From Paraburkholderia agricolaris (GTDB lineage Bacteria > Pseudomonadota > Gammaproteobacteria > Burkholderiales > Burkholderiaceae), in the NCBI RefSeq assembly GCF_009455635.1, contig NZ_QPER01000001.1:3844001-3908000 (forward strand): 64,000 bases of DNA. Reading direction: 5' to 3'. Position 1 is the stretch's first letter. Every line of letters begins with the position of its first letter. Below the pieces are notes generated by a model, which did not search any database, was not told where the DNA came from, and saw nothing but the letters and a program-made list of their open reading frames with translations. Shown here piece after piece: positions 28,104 to 38,258 of this stretch. The translations under genes and the position numbers were made by a program.

Positions 28104-28682
28104 TCATGCGTGACCTGCTTCGCCCGACAGCATCGACAGCGAAATACCGAGCAGCGCGAGCGCGGCTTCCAGACGTTGTTCGGCAGGCACGTCGAAAACG
28201 ATTTTCGGGTCGGCTTCAACCGTGAGCCAGCCGTTCTTGGAAATCTCTTCCTCGAGTTGACCCGCGGCCCAGCCGGCATGACCGAGCGTGAGCAGGAAGC
28301 GTTCCGGACCGGTGCCGCTCGCGACGGCTTCGAGCACGTCTTTCGAGGTGGTCATTTCAAGGCCGCCCGGCACCGACATGGACGACGTGTACGCATTGCC
28401 GTCTTTCGGATCGTGCAGCACGAAGCCACGCTCGGTTTGCACCGGGCCACCGAAATACACGGGCACATGAAGAAGGGGTTCGATCTCGAGCTTGAGATCG
28501 ATGCGACTGAAGAGCGCTTCAAGATCGATATCGGTCGGCCGGTTGATCACGAGGCCGAGCGCACCGCGCTCACTGTGATCGCAAAGGTAGACCACCGTTC
28601 CTGAAAACGTGGGATCGGCCATGCTCGGCATGGCGATCAGGAACTGGTTGGTCAGATTGATGCGATCGGTACTCTTGGACAT
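28104..28682 (-). CDS. yqgE: YqgE/AlgH family protein
   Basis: 192-residue member of the UPF0301/AlgH family, of unknown biochemical function. NQFLIAMPSMADPTFSGTVVYLCDHSERGALGLVINRP is the conserved N-terminus in sense (positions about 8-45), and YFGGPVQTERGFVLH and GHAGWAAGQLEEEI follow. ATG 28682 is chosen, giving MSKSTDRINL; an earlier in-frame start at 28739 is not conserved. It is the first gene of the yqgE-ruvX-pyrR-pyrB-pyrC' run. Confidence 0.9.
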   Translation of the reverse strand: MSKSTDRINLTNQFLIAMPSMADPTFSGTVVYLCDHSERGALGLVINRPTDIDLEALFSRIDLKLEIEPLLHVPVYFGGPVQTERGFVLHDPKDGNAYTSSMSVPGGLEMTTSKDVLEAVASGTGPERFLLTLGHAGWAAGQLEEEISKNGWLTVEADPKIVFDVPAEQRLEAALALLGISLSMLSGEAGHA

Positions 28683-28948
28683 AGTTCGAATTTTAGCAAA
28701 GACGATGCAGGATGGCGGGCTTTGAGCGCTGGACCGCAATGTGCGCGATGAAGAGCGCCGCGAGCCATCGACGGCGAATCAAGTTGCACTCTATCACGCA
28801 CGCAGGCCTTGTCCACGGTGCGTTAGGGGTGTTTTGCGACACGCTGGGCGCGCGCCGCCGGGTCCGAACCTTGCTCCCCGTGGCGGCCGGCAGAGGATGC
28901 TTGCCGGCGCACGGGACAGGCTGCCAATTGTGCCAATTGCGCCGCCGC

Positions 28949-30370
28949 TCAGGCGCCGCCCTGCTCGATCGCGCGCGTCAATGCGGCCAGCGCGGTGTTA
29001 CTGCCGGTCGGCGCGACGCCGGCAGCAACTTTGTGCAGCATCGCGCGCAACGCCTCGGCAGCCTGCTCGAGCGTGCTCGCCGCAGGTGCTCCGACGATGA
29101 CGTGGGAGCGCACTGCCGGCGTGGAAACGCCGGCATGCGCGCGGCGGCGCCACGCCAGCCCGAGCGCGTCGGCTACCACCGCCACGTGGCCAAGGCCCAG
29201 CGCGCACGCGGCAGCGCCGAGCCGGTAGGCGGCATCGCCCGCCTGCAGCGCTTCGCTCGGATCGGCTTTCTCGGGCTGATCGGCCGCGCGGGCGTGTTCG
29301 GTCAGCGCCGAAATCGACGCATCCGCCGTCTGCAGGAAATCTTCATAAGCGTGCGCGTTGACGGTCAGCACGCCCAGCTCACGCGTCAGCGAACTGCGAG
29401 TCGCGCTGATCGCCTGCGCCTGCACGGCGCCCGCCTCCCAAAGCATTTCGGATGCCTGCGTGCCGGCGACATGCCAATCGACCGTCAGGCCGTAGTCGTG
29501 TAGCACTTCGACCTGATCGGCATCTTCCGCTGCAGCGCCGAATAGCGCGTAGTCGCGCCACAGCAGCGCCAGCGTCGCGCGCACCAGCGAACGCGGCGCG
29601 CGCTCGATGCCGCGTGCGTGATCGGCCAGCGTGAGATTGCAGCGCGCATAGAAACGCCGCGCGTCGGCTTCTCCGGTAGCGCGGCCGCTGACGCGCAGCG
29701 CCTTCGCGCACGCTTTGGCGAGACGCCAGAAATCGTAGGGATCCGGGCCGGCGAGTTCGGACAGGACTGCGTCCAGTTCGTCGAGCGCGGCATTGGTGAA
29801 CGCAAGCGCGGCACCGCTGTTATCGGGCTGCGCGCGCAACACGGGCAGCAGCGCGCGCTCATAGCGCGCCCGCAAATGAGCCAGTTGATCCACGGGCTGA
29901 GCGTGCAGCGACACCGGCGGTACCGGACGTGAGGTCAGCGCGAGGTCTTCGAACGCGGCGGTTGAACCTGGCGTGTGCTCCGACAGATGGGTGCAGAGCG
30001 CGCGATAGTGCCTGAACAGAGTGGGCGAGCAGGATAGCTCGTGCAGATTGTGACGCTCGAGCGCCGCGCGGAAATCGCGCAACGCCGCACCGAACACGGA
30101 CCGCGCGTTGTCCGCGTCTGCCGGGTTCGCCGGACTCTCCTCGTCGGCCAAAGGCGAAAGCCGCACCAGTGCGTCCGCGAAGCGCTGCGCGCTCAGCCAG
30201 CCTGCCTCGCGCAACGCGTGCGACGCACGCAATAACGCCGAGGTGCTCTCGCTATGTTGCTCGAACGCCAGCAGCGCTTCGGCCAGCGCCAGCTCTGCGG
30301 AACGGACAGCGCCGCCGCGCGGATTCGGCAAGGCATCGAAGGAATCAGGTGCAGCGGATCGAAGAGTCAT
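28949..30370 (-). CDS. Uncharacterised Ala-rich helical protein
   Basis: 473 residues, strongly Ala/Leu/Arg/Asp-rich and predicted mostly helical, without signal peptide, membrane segment or a motif I can name. Helical repeats with His-containing segments are faintly like the N-terminal region of PilL/ChpA chemotaxis kinases, which in related genomes can lie near rubredoxin, but I see no CheA kinase, CheW or receiver domain. The frame is open to 30733, but residues upstream of ATG 30370 are Arg/Pro-rich and not protein-like. It is followed by yqgE and preceded by rubredoxin on the same strand. Confidence 0.55.
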   Translation of the reverse strand: MTLRSAAPDSFDALPNPRGGAVRSAELALAEALLAFEQHSESTSALLRASHALREAGWLSAQRFADALVRLSPLADEESPANPADADNARSVFGAALRDFRAALERHNLHELSCSPTLFRHYRALCTHLSEHTPGSTAAFEDLALTSRPVPPVSLHAQPVDQLAHLRARYERALLPVLRAQPDNSGAALAFTNAALDELDAVLSELAGPDPYDFWRLAKACAKALRVSGRATGEADARRFYARCNLTLADHARGIERAPRSLVRATLALLWRDYALFGAAAEDADQVEVLHDYGLTVDWHVAGTQASEMLWEAGAVQAQAISATRSSLTRELGVLTVNAHAYEDFLQTADASISALTEHARAADQPEKADPSEALQAGDAAYRLGAAACALGLGHVAVVADALGLAWRRRAHAGVSTPAVRSHVIVGAPAASTLEQAAEALRAMLHKVAAGVAPTGSNTALAALTRAIEQGGA

Positions 30371-30638
30371 GGGCTGGCGACAGGAAGCTGACGGGCCGCC
30401 GCCCGGCGCTGCACGAGAAACTGATCGGCTAACGCGCGAACTGGCGACAGAACAATGACAGACTACCGCTGCGACACGGTGCAACCGGGGACGTTCCGCA
30501 TCGACGCGTCGGGGCGGCGTTCCGAACGCACGAATCGCGTTCGATCCGGGCGGCACCGTCTGCAAAGCGCCGCGCGGCGGACGCACGACATGGCGCCCAG
30601 TCAGACAACGCCGGGCACCGCCGTTTGCCCCTCGAATC

Positions 30639-30809
30639 TCAGATCTGGACCATCTCGAAGTCTTCCTTGCGCGCTCCGCATTCCGGGCAGGTCCAGTTAA
30701 TGGGAACGTCCTCCCAGCGAGTGCCCGGCGCAATGCCTTCGTCCGGCAAACCGGCTTCTTCGTCGTAAATCCAGCCGCAAATCAGGCACATCCAGCTTTG
30801 ATATTCCAT
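30639..30809 (-). CDS. rubA: Rubredoxin
   Basis: 56-residue one-iron electron carrier. The two CxxC pairs are CLICGWIYDEEAG and CPECGARKEDFE, with PDEGIAPGTRWEDVP between them. ATG 30809 begins MEYQSWMCLICG; an in-frame extension to 30968 is not rubredoxin-like. It is divergent from thiD, a usual neighbour in Burkholderiales. Confidence 0.96.
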   Translation of the reverse strand: MEYQSWMCLICGWIYDEEAGLPDEGIAPGTRWEDVPINWTCPECGARKEDFEMVQI

Positions 30810-31145
30810 TCTTGTGTCGCGTCGTAGAGTCCGTGGAAACGGGAGCCATGATGGTACCGTGTTGCCGCCCCAATGCCTAGCAATCAGAAACGCGCAAATC
30901 GCAGCGTGCGACGGCCTTCGGCGATGCCGGGCGGGTCGCTGCGTGGCACGCTTGCGGCGTAGTGCCACTGCATGACCGATTCGTCCCTGCGCCCGGATTT
31001 GCCGCCTGCTCGCCAGATAGCCGCTGCCGGCTTGCAGCCGGACATCGAAGAATGCGAAAAAACGCCTTCATGACAGTTTAGGCCGCATAATTGAGTCGAT
31101 TGCGCACCGTCTGCGCCTAAATACAGCCCCTTTTTGCAAATTTTC
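30810..31145. other. Divergent rubredoxin/thiD intergenic region
   Basis: 335 bp with no gene. I looked for a THI-box (TPP riboswitch) before thiD and saw no recognisable CTGAGA core. Confidence 0.45.
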
Positions 31146-32006
31146 ATGCCCAGCGACACGCCTCCGATCGTCCTCACCTTCGGCCTTTCCGATCCCACCG
31201 GCGGCTCCGGCCTGCAAGCCGACCTGATGACGCTTGCCAGCATGGGTTGCCATGGCGTCTCCGTACTCACCGGCTATACCGTGCGCGACTCGGCAAGCTG
31301 CGACGAAGTCACCGGGCTCGACCCTGAAGTGGTCGCGACCCAGGCTCGGATGCTGCTCGAAGATATGCCGATCGCCGCGTTCAAGGTCGGCGCATGCACG
31401 CGTGCGGAAGTGGTGAGCGCGATTGCCGAGGTGGTCGCCGATTACGACGATATCCCGCTGATCCTCGCGCCCGACTTCACGCTCGACGACGAACACGTGC
31501 TCGCCGCCGACGAACTACGCGAAGCGATTGCCGACTTGCTGGCGCCGCAAACCACCCTGCTGGTCGCCGATTCGGCCACGCTGCTCGCGCTCGCCCAACC
31601 GGACGGCGACGCCGAGGCGCCAAGCCTCGACGCAGCGATCTCGCATTTGCTGTCGCAAGGTTGCGAGTACATTCTGTCGACGGAAACCGGCACGCACCGG
31701 CTCGTCAATACGCTGTTCAGCGAAGACGGCCAACTTCGCCAGGATATGTGGGACCGCGGCAGTCACAGGATCATGGGCATCACGGACACGCTCGGTTCCG
31801 CGATTGCGGCGTTGCTGGCCAATGGCCAGGAACCGGCCGAAGCCGTGCGCGAAGCACAGGAGTACCTGTATCAGGCAGTGCGCAGCGCATTTCGGCCAGG
31901 AATGGGCGCGTATATGCCGGATCGCTTCTTCTGGGCCCGCAGCAGCGACGACGATACGCCGCCGGCAGCGGGTAAGGACGCGGCGCCAGGTGAAGCGCGT
32001 CATTAA
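31146..32006 (+). CDS. thiD: Hydroxymethylpyrimidine/phosphomethylpyrimidine kinase
   Basis: Thiamine pyrimidine-branch kinase of the ribokinase fold, 286 residues. VLTFGLSDPTGGSGLQADLMTLASMGCHGVSVLTGYTVRDS is the conserved N-terminus in order (positions about 8-48); ITDTLGSAIAALLANG corresponds to the GTGC-type anion hole, though the usual catalytic Cys is Ala here (LGSAIAA). The C-terminus has an acidic low-complexity tail. ATG 31146 is taken rather than an in-frame TTG 12 bp upstream. Confidence 0.88.
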   Translation: MPSDTPPIVLTFGLSDPTGGSGLQADLMTLASMGCHGVSVLTGYTVRDSASCDEVTGLDPEVVATQARMLLEDMPIAAFKVGACTRAEVVSAIAEVVADYDDIPLILAPDFTLDDEHVLAADELREAIADLLAPQTTLLVADSATLLALAQPDGDAEAPSLDAAISHLLSQGCEYILSTETGTHRLVNTLFSEDGQLRQDMWDRGSHRIMGITDTLGSAIAALLANGQEPAEAVREAQEYLYQAVRSAFRPGMGAYMPDRFFWARSSDDDTPPAAGKDAAPGEARH

Positions 32007-32083
32007 AATTCGACGCGAAGCACCAGCGGCATGAGCGACAAGCGCATGGCGAGCATTACAGCCGTCACCAGGCAGCGCCCATT

Positions 32084-32109
32084 AAAAACCCGCATTTCTG
32101 CGGGTTTTT
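32084..32109. terminator. Intrinsic terminator after thiD
   Basis: AAAAACCCGC - ATTTCT - GCGGGTTTTT: a strong stem with a T tract on both strands, 78 bp after thiD. Its core is identical to the one after cysC. Confidence 0.9.
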
Positions 32110-32235
32110 CTTTTTGAACAATCCTCTGGCCGCCCTTTCGGGCGCATACCCACTTTCAAACTTGTAATCAAACGTTACAACGAACGTTTTATCGTCAGGT
32201 TAGACTTTCGATTCGTAATTCTGTCATATAGCTCT

Positions 32236-32907
32236 ATGTCGTCGCCGACGCCCATTCCCTTACCAGCCGGTGCTTCGGACGACTCCCGCGCCTTCCTGCA
32301 ACGCTGCCGCGGCGAAGTTACCACCCGCGACAGGATGCAAATGTTCCGCCACAAGCCGGTTACGATCTGGCTGACGGGATTGTCCGGGGCGGGCAAATCA
32401 ACCATCGCTTTCGAACTCGAGCAGCAGCTCGTAGCGCTAGGCCACGCGTGCTATGTCCTCGACGGCGACAATGTCCGCCACGGCTTGGCAAGCGATCTTG
32501 GCTTTGACAGCAAAGACCGGCGTGAAAATATTCGCCGGGTGGCGCACGTGGCGCAATTGATGAACGACGCGGGCCTGATCGTCATTACGGCTCTGATCTC
32601 GCCCATGCGCGAAGACCGGGCAATGGCGCGCGAAATCATCGGCCCCGGCAATTTCATCGAAACCTACCTGTCGGCCTCTGTCGACGCTTGCTCCCGCCGC
32701 GATCCAAAAGGTCTCTATGCCAAAGCCCGGAATGGCGAGATTCCGTCGTTCACCGGAGTATCGGCGCCCTATGAGGTCCCAACCGGTCCCGAGCTGAATA
32801 TAGACACCACAACGCTGACGCCGGCCGAAAGCGTTGGGAAACTGTTCGCCTACTTGCACGACAACTGCCTGACGGATCCCTGCTGCGCAGCGCGCACGCA
32901 ATATTGA
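32236..32907 (+). CDS. cysC: Adenylylsulfate kinase
   Basis: Phosphorylates APS to PAPS, the donor for sulfotransferases and for PAPS reductase. P-loop GLSGAGKST (about residues 46-54), DGDNVRHGLASDLGF and SPMREDRAMAREI are CysC hallmarks, and FTGVSAPYEVP is the lid region. 223 residues, with an N-terminal extension of about 30 residues. It stands alone between two near-identical terminators, convergent with groEL. Because most Burkholderiales assimilate sulfate from APS directly, a separate CysC suggests a dedicated need for PAPS, for example the sulfotransferase at 13.4-15.1 kb. Confidence 0.94.
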   Translation: MSSPTPIPLPAGASDDSRAFLQRCRGEVTTRDRMQMFRHKPVTIWLTGLSGAGKSTIAFELEQQLVALGHACYVLDGDNVRHGLASDLGFDSKDRRENIRRVAHVAQLMNDAGLIVITALISPMREDRAMAREIIGPGNFIETYLSASVDACSRRDPKGLYAKARNGEIPSFTGVSAPYEVPTGPELNIDTTTLTPAESVGKLFAYLHDNCLTDPCCAARTQY

Positions 32908-32940
32908 GCGTTCCTCAGAGCAGCACCGCTCGCCCCAAAA

Positions 32941-32970
32941 GCAAAAACCCGCATTTCTGCGGGTTTTTGC
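32941..32970. terminator. Bidirectional terminator between cysC and groEL
   Basis: GCAAAAACCCGC - ATTTCT - GCGGGTTTTTGC is a perfect 12-bp stem with A and T tracts on opposite sides, able to end both cysC (plus) and groEL (minus). Confidence 0.93.
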
Positions 32971-33045
32971 TTTTGAGAAGCACGCCTCGCGGCGCACTTC
33001 CCCATGTGTTTCGAACTGAGCCTCTCATGAGAGGCCCAACCGAAA

Positions 33046-34689
<1,644 letters not shown>

Positions 34690-34740
34690 CTAACTCCTTG
34701 AATTCTTGGGATATAACCGGGTAAGTAGCGATTTTCTCGC

Positions 34741-35031
34741 TTACTTCTGCACCACGGCCATGATGTCTTCTTCGCGCATCACGAGCAGTTCGTTGCCGTC
34801 GACCTTAACGGTCTGGCCTGCGTACTTGCCGAACAGGACGCGGTCACCAACCTTCACGTCGAGTGCGATTTGTGCACCCTTGTCGTCACGCTTGCCCGGG
34901 CCGACTGCCAGGATTTCGCCTTGATCCGGCTTTTCCGCTGCGGCTTCGGGGATCACGATGCCCGACGCAGTCTTGGTTTCTTGATCCAGACGTTTGACGA
35001 TCACGCGATCATGCAAAGGACGAAGGTTCAT
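34741..35031 (-). CDS. groES: Co-chaperonin GroES (10 kDa)
   Basis: 96 residues; [40 protein letters not shown] is the standard N-terminus in sense, with the mobile loop at about 17-32, and [15 protein letters not shown] closes the protein. First gene of groES-groEL. Confidence 0.98.
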   Translation of the reverse strand: MNLRPLHDRVIVKRLDQETKTASGIVIPEAAAEKPDQGEILAVGPGKRDDKGAQIALDVKVGDRVLFGKYAGQTVKVDGNELLVMREEDIMAVVQK

Positions 35032-35103
35032 ACATACTCCTCTCTTGATTGAGACTGAAGAACGCTGAGAAAACCCGGCTGGCTAAGCCAACCGGCGATG
35101 TTG

Positions 35104-35130
35104 TTAGCACTCTCGTGCAGCGAGTGCTAA
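35104..35130. promoter_or_regulatory. CIRCE operator (HrcA site)
   Basis: Perfect TTAGCACTC-N9-GAGTGCTAA, 73 bp upstream of groES. HrcA binding here represses groESL until heat shock. Its distal end touches the -10 box. Confidence 0.97.
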
Positions 35131-35158
35131 TTATATGGACGGGTGGTGACAAATTCAA
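35130..35158 (-). promoter_or_regulatory. groESL promoter (sigma70, possibly overlapping sigma32)
   Basis: On the minus strand TTGAAT (35158-35153) and TATAAT (35135-35130) are separated by exactly 17 bp. The same DNA reads CTTGAA ... CCATATAA, resembling a sigma32 promoter. The -10 box abuts CIRCE. Confidence 0.8.
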
Positions 35159-35495
35159 GAAGGGATGTGGAGATCGATGCTGGTGTCGAGATTCGCTCAA
35201 CTTTGAACTTTGTTCGCTTAAGTCTGAACTCTTAGCCGCGCACGATCGCCACAATGATATTAAATATCTTTTAAAACAATGGCTTATTGTTCCCCTAGCT
35301 GATTCACAGCGTCGCGCGCGCAGTGCAACTGCACGGTCCTCAGTGACGACATCTGTTCGCAAGTCCTAGTGACTCAGGCCAAATTTAGGGAAAACCCCAC
35401 CAGAGGTCGCAATCGCTGCTCTCCTTCAGGCAGATCGAAGAACACGATCCGGCACGGCGCGTGCCGGTGCGGTGACCCCGAGTTCACGTGCTCAA
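35159..35495. other. Intergenic between groES promoter and IS remnant
   Basis: No supported gene. An open stretch reading out of the transposase in another frame (about 35393-35560, minus) is not recognisable. The sequence quality fits degenerate accessory DNA. Confidence 0.4.
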
Positions 35496-36125
35496 TCAAG
35501 TCGTCGCCGAGCAATGCGATAGCAGCTGCATAAAGATACTGAGTTGAGGCAGGTTCCAGCTAAAAGCTGAGCAGGGTCGCTCGCGTTCGCGCGTGGGCTG
35601 AGGGCTGTTTTCCACCCGGTTATTGAACCGCGCGCTGGCTTTGACGAAAACGTGCTTGACGTGAGCCAGTTCGGGGATCTCGGCTTTCGCCGCCGGATAG
35701 CCGCGCAGCTGCTCGGTCACGATCTTGCGCGGCGCCTCAGTACACGAGGCAAGCACGTGCTTGAAAAACCGCTTCGCTGCAGCCTTGTCACGGCGCTGCT
35801 GTAGCAAGATGTCGAGTTCGGCACCGTGTTGATCGACGGTGCGCCACAACAGGTAAGGCTCTCCGCGTAGCGTCACAAATACTTCGTCAAGGTGCCACGT
35901 GGTGCCGGGCCTGCGACGCAGCGCTTTCACATGGTGTGCGAAGCACGCACCGAACTTATCGCACCAGCGTCGGACCGTTTCGTAGCTGACGATAACCCCA
36001 CGCTCGAACAGCAGTTCCTCGACATCACGCAGGCTGAGCTGAAACCTGAAATACCAGCGTACGGCGCAACTGATGACTACCGTCGGAAAGCGATGACCGT
36101 GGTAAAGCCAGTTCGCATTCTTCAT
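35496..36125 (-). pseudogene. IS6-family transposase, 3' end disrupted
   Basis: N-terminal 175 of 209 residues match IS6/IS26-type transposases: RWYFRFQLSLRDVEELL (HTH region), VSYETVRRWCDKFG, WHLDEVFVTLRG with the first catalytic Asp, and ARFNNRVENSPQPTRERER with the catalytic Glu. The second catalytic residue, normally VTDxLRSY, reads VTEQLRGY. After RERER the expected C-terminus is lost. A GGCACTGTCAC terminal sequence resembling the IS26 end lies upstream at 36166-36156, but no matching end is found on the other side. It is probably inactive. Confidence 0.75.
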
Positions 36126-36203
36126 CCCACGAGCTTACTCGGCCATCTCCTCAACGTGACAGTGCCCATGGCCGCGTTGCTCGGAATGAGATTAACTGAC
36201 GGC

Positions 36204-36542
36204 TCAATGAATCTGGGGCCGGATAATGGCGTCTTTCGGAGGCGTCCGATCTGTTAGCGTCTCGTCGGTTGGCTCCAGCGCATCGATGCTCGTGTCGGTA
36301 CGGTTAAGCATCGTGCGGGCCTTGTTCATATCGAGCGCCCCCTCCCATCGAGCGACCACAATCGTCGCCACCCCATTACCGATCAGGTTCGTGACTGCAC
36401 GTGCTTCGTTGAGGAAGCGATCAACACCTAACAGAAGCACCAGCCCAGACACCGGGATTTTATGCATCGAGGCCAGCGTGGCTGCCAGCGCGACGAATCC
36501 GGCCCCCGCCACACCCGCAGACCCTTTGGACTTACCGACGCG
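36204..36542 (-). pseudogene. dctA: 3' remnant of a C4-dicarboxylate transporter (dctA)
   Basis: About 110 codons reading [19 protein letters not shown] through [36 protein letters not shown] (in sense), which is the C-terminal region of DctA Na+/H+:C4-dicarboxylate symporters. The preceding 300 or so residues of the transporter are absent, and unrelated sequence precedes the fragment. It sits next to the IS6 remnant, so loss of the 5' part probably accompanied transposition or deletion. Confidence 0.85.
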
Positions 36543-36857
36543 CTGACTTCTCCTCGCTGGGTTCGCAACTGTTCTGCAGGTGCCCTTTCAGAGACTGCTA
36601 TCGAACTGTGAGGTAACGACGGGTGCGTTGCTCCGTTTGGAGACACGATGACATGAACGGAGAAATGTGACGCGACAGCCCAAAAGTCTCTCATCAACGC
36701 AGTGTCGATCGTGGAGTGCAACAGCAGGTTAACCTCCGATTCGGCAAGTAATGGCACTCGGCACCCTGTTGCTTGAGAAAGACCTCGATAGAGCGGGGCG
36801 TCAGGCAAAAATAAGGAGACCATCGTCCAGGTATGCACGAACAACCCGAGATTCTCG
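36543..36857. other. No recognisable gene
   Basis: An open frame crosses this stretch on the minus strand, but it has no family resemblance I can name and overlaps the dctA remnant. It is treated as rearranged DNA between the dctA fragment and the 3' end of the 2-hydroxycarboxylate carrier. Confidence 0.4.
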
Positions 36858-38216
36858 TCAAGTACAGAATCTGAGAAAAGCCAGCGCACATAAGATTGTG
36901 CCCATCCCGCCAACCCGGGTGGCAATCTGCGCGAACGGCATCAGCGTCATACGGTTGGCGGCCGTCAGAATCGCAACATCGCCACCACCACCGAGTCCGC
37001 TATGGCAGGCGTTGATAATCGCCGCCTCAACGGGATACATACCGAGCCGCCGACCGCAAACAAAGCCAACCACAATTAGCGTGATGACCGTAGCGACAAT
37101 CGTCGCGATGTTGGCCAGCGTGATCGCTGCCATTAGTTTGTCCCACGGCGTCCAGAATGCACCGATCCCGAACAGCAGCGGGAATGTAGTAACTCGAGCA
37201 AAAAAACGATGTAGTTGATGAGCCCCCGTATGCAGCGTGCCGGACACCCCGTTGGTAAGCTTGAGAGCAAGTGCCAACAACAGCATTGCCACAGCTCCCG
37301 GAAAATCCGTCCACCGCTGGATGACCATGCCGACGAAATAGAGGGCGATGCCGGTATAGCCTGCGTAACAGAGGCTGCGAATATCGAAGGTGTCGGTTTC
37401 GATCTTTGTTGACGTCGCAGGTTCGTCGGCTGAAGAAGCATCGATTCGCCCGTTACCCGTCAGGTGCGGCCGTTTCTTGGTATACGCATTGAGCAAACCA
37501 CAGCAAATGATCGCGCACAGATTGGCGAGCATGATCACTGGGATGACTCTTGCAAGAACCTCACCTTGCGTAGTGTGCATGAGCAGGGCGTAGCCGATCG
37601 ATAGCGGAATCGCACCTTCGCCCAGACCACCAGCCATAATCGGCACGGCAATAAAGAAAATAATCTCATGAACACTCAAGCCAAGGGCCGATCCGACGGC
37701 GAGCGCGGCAAACATGGCGGCGATCGATCCAAATAACAGTGGCACGAAGATCTTCGCAAAGCCTTTGATGAGTTGTTGCCGGTTCATGCTTAGAATGCTG
37801 CCGACTACCACGGCAAGCACGAACAGCGAGAGAGGATTGTCATTCTTCCAGAACGCCGCTATCGGCGCCAGGAGAGGCTCTGGTATGAGCTTGTGATAGA
37901 CCAGATAGGACGGAACAAAGCCAGCGAGAAGGACCGGGCCACCAAGCATACGCAACAACGGAATTCGCGACCCTAATTCTGCAAGGAGAAACCCCGATAC
38001 CGAGAGCACGGCGATCACGGTAGTCAGATCGCGTGGTAGCGACTTTGTATAAGCGTCAATCAACAACGCAGCGAAGATGGCTATAAATGCGGGGGCCGGT
38101 ACGAGCCCGATTGACGCGCCAAACATGCTTGATATCCACGCCGGCAGAGTCCGCCGACGAGCCCTTCTGCCCGGGGACGTCTCCACCCGGGGCTTGCACA
38201 ATTTGGCGTCCAGCAT
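36858..38216 (-). CDS. 2-hydroxycarboxylate transporter (CitS/MaeN family)
   Basis: 452-residue secondary carrier with about 11 membrane segments. It has both reentrant-loop signatures of the 2-HCT family: GGLGEGAIPLSIGYA in the first half and ACHSGLGGGGDVAILTAANRM in the second. The family symports citrate, malate, citramalate or lactate-type 2-hydroxy acids with Na+ or H+. ATG 38216 has GGAGA 6 bp before it. It follows a CoA-transferase and a CitE-like lyase on the same strand, so its substrate is probably what they degrade. Confidence 0.88.
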   Translation of the reverse strand: MLDAKLCKPRVETSPGRRARRRTLPAWISSMFGASIGLVPAPAFIAIFAALLIDAYTKSLPRDLTTVIAVLSVSGFLLAELGSRIPLLRMLGGPVLLAGFVPSYLVYHKLIPEPLLAPIAAFWKNDNPLSLFVLAVVVGSILSMNRQQLIKGFAKIFVPLLFGSIAAMFAALAVGSALGLSVHEIIFFIAVPIMAGGLGEGAIPLSIGYALLMHTTQGEVLARVIPVIMLANLCAIICCGLLNAYTKKRPHLTGNGRIDASSADEPATSTKIETDTFDIRSLCYAGYTGIALYFVGMVIQRWTDFPGAVAMLLLALALKLTNGVSGTLHTGAHQLHRFFARVTTFPLLFGIGAFWTPWDKLMAAITLANIATIVATVITLIVVGFVCGRRLGMYPVEAAIINACHSGLGGGGDVAILTAANRMTLMPFAQIATRVGGMGTILCALAFLRFCT

Positions 38217-38258
38217 GATGTCTCCATGAATATTTATGTTTTGTTTACTCGAGGCGCT

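Noticed and set aside
30371..30733. N-terminal extension of the helical protein upstream of 30370
   Set aside because: Arg/Pro/Gly-rich translation typical of non-coding high-GC DNA; ATG 30370 begins protein-like sequence.
36428..36925. A 165-codon minus-strand frame crossing the dctA remnant
   Set aside because: It overlaps the dctA fragment in another frame and the 2-HCT gene end, has no good ribosome site, and matches nothing I know.
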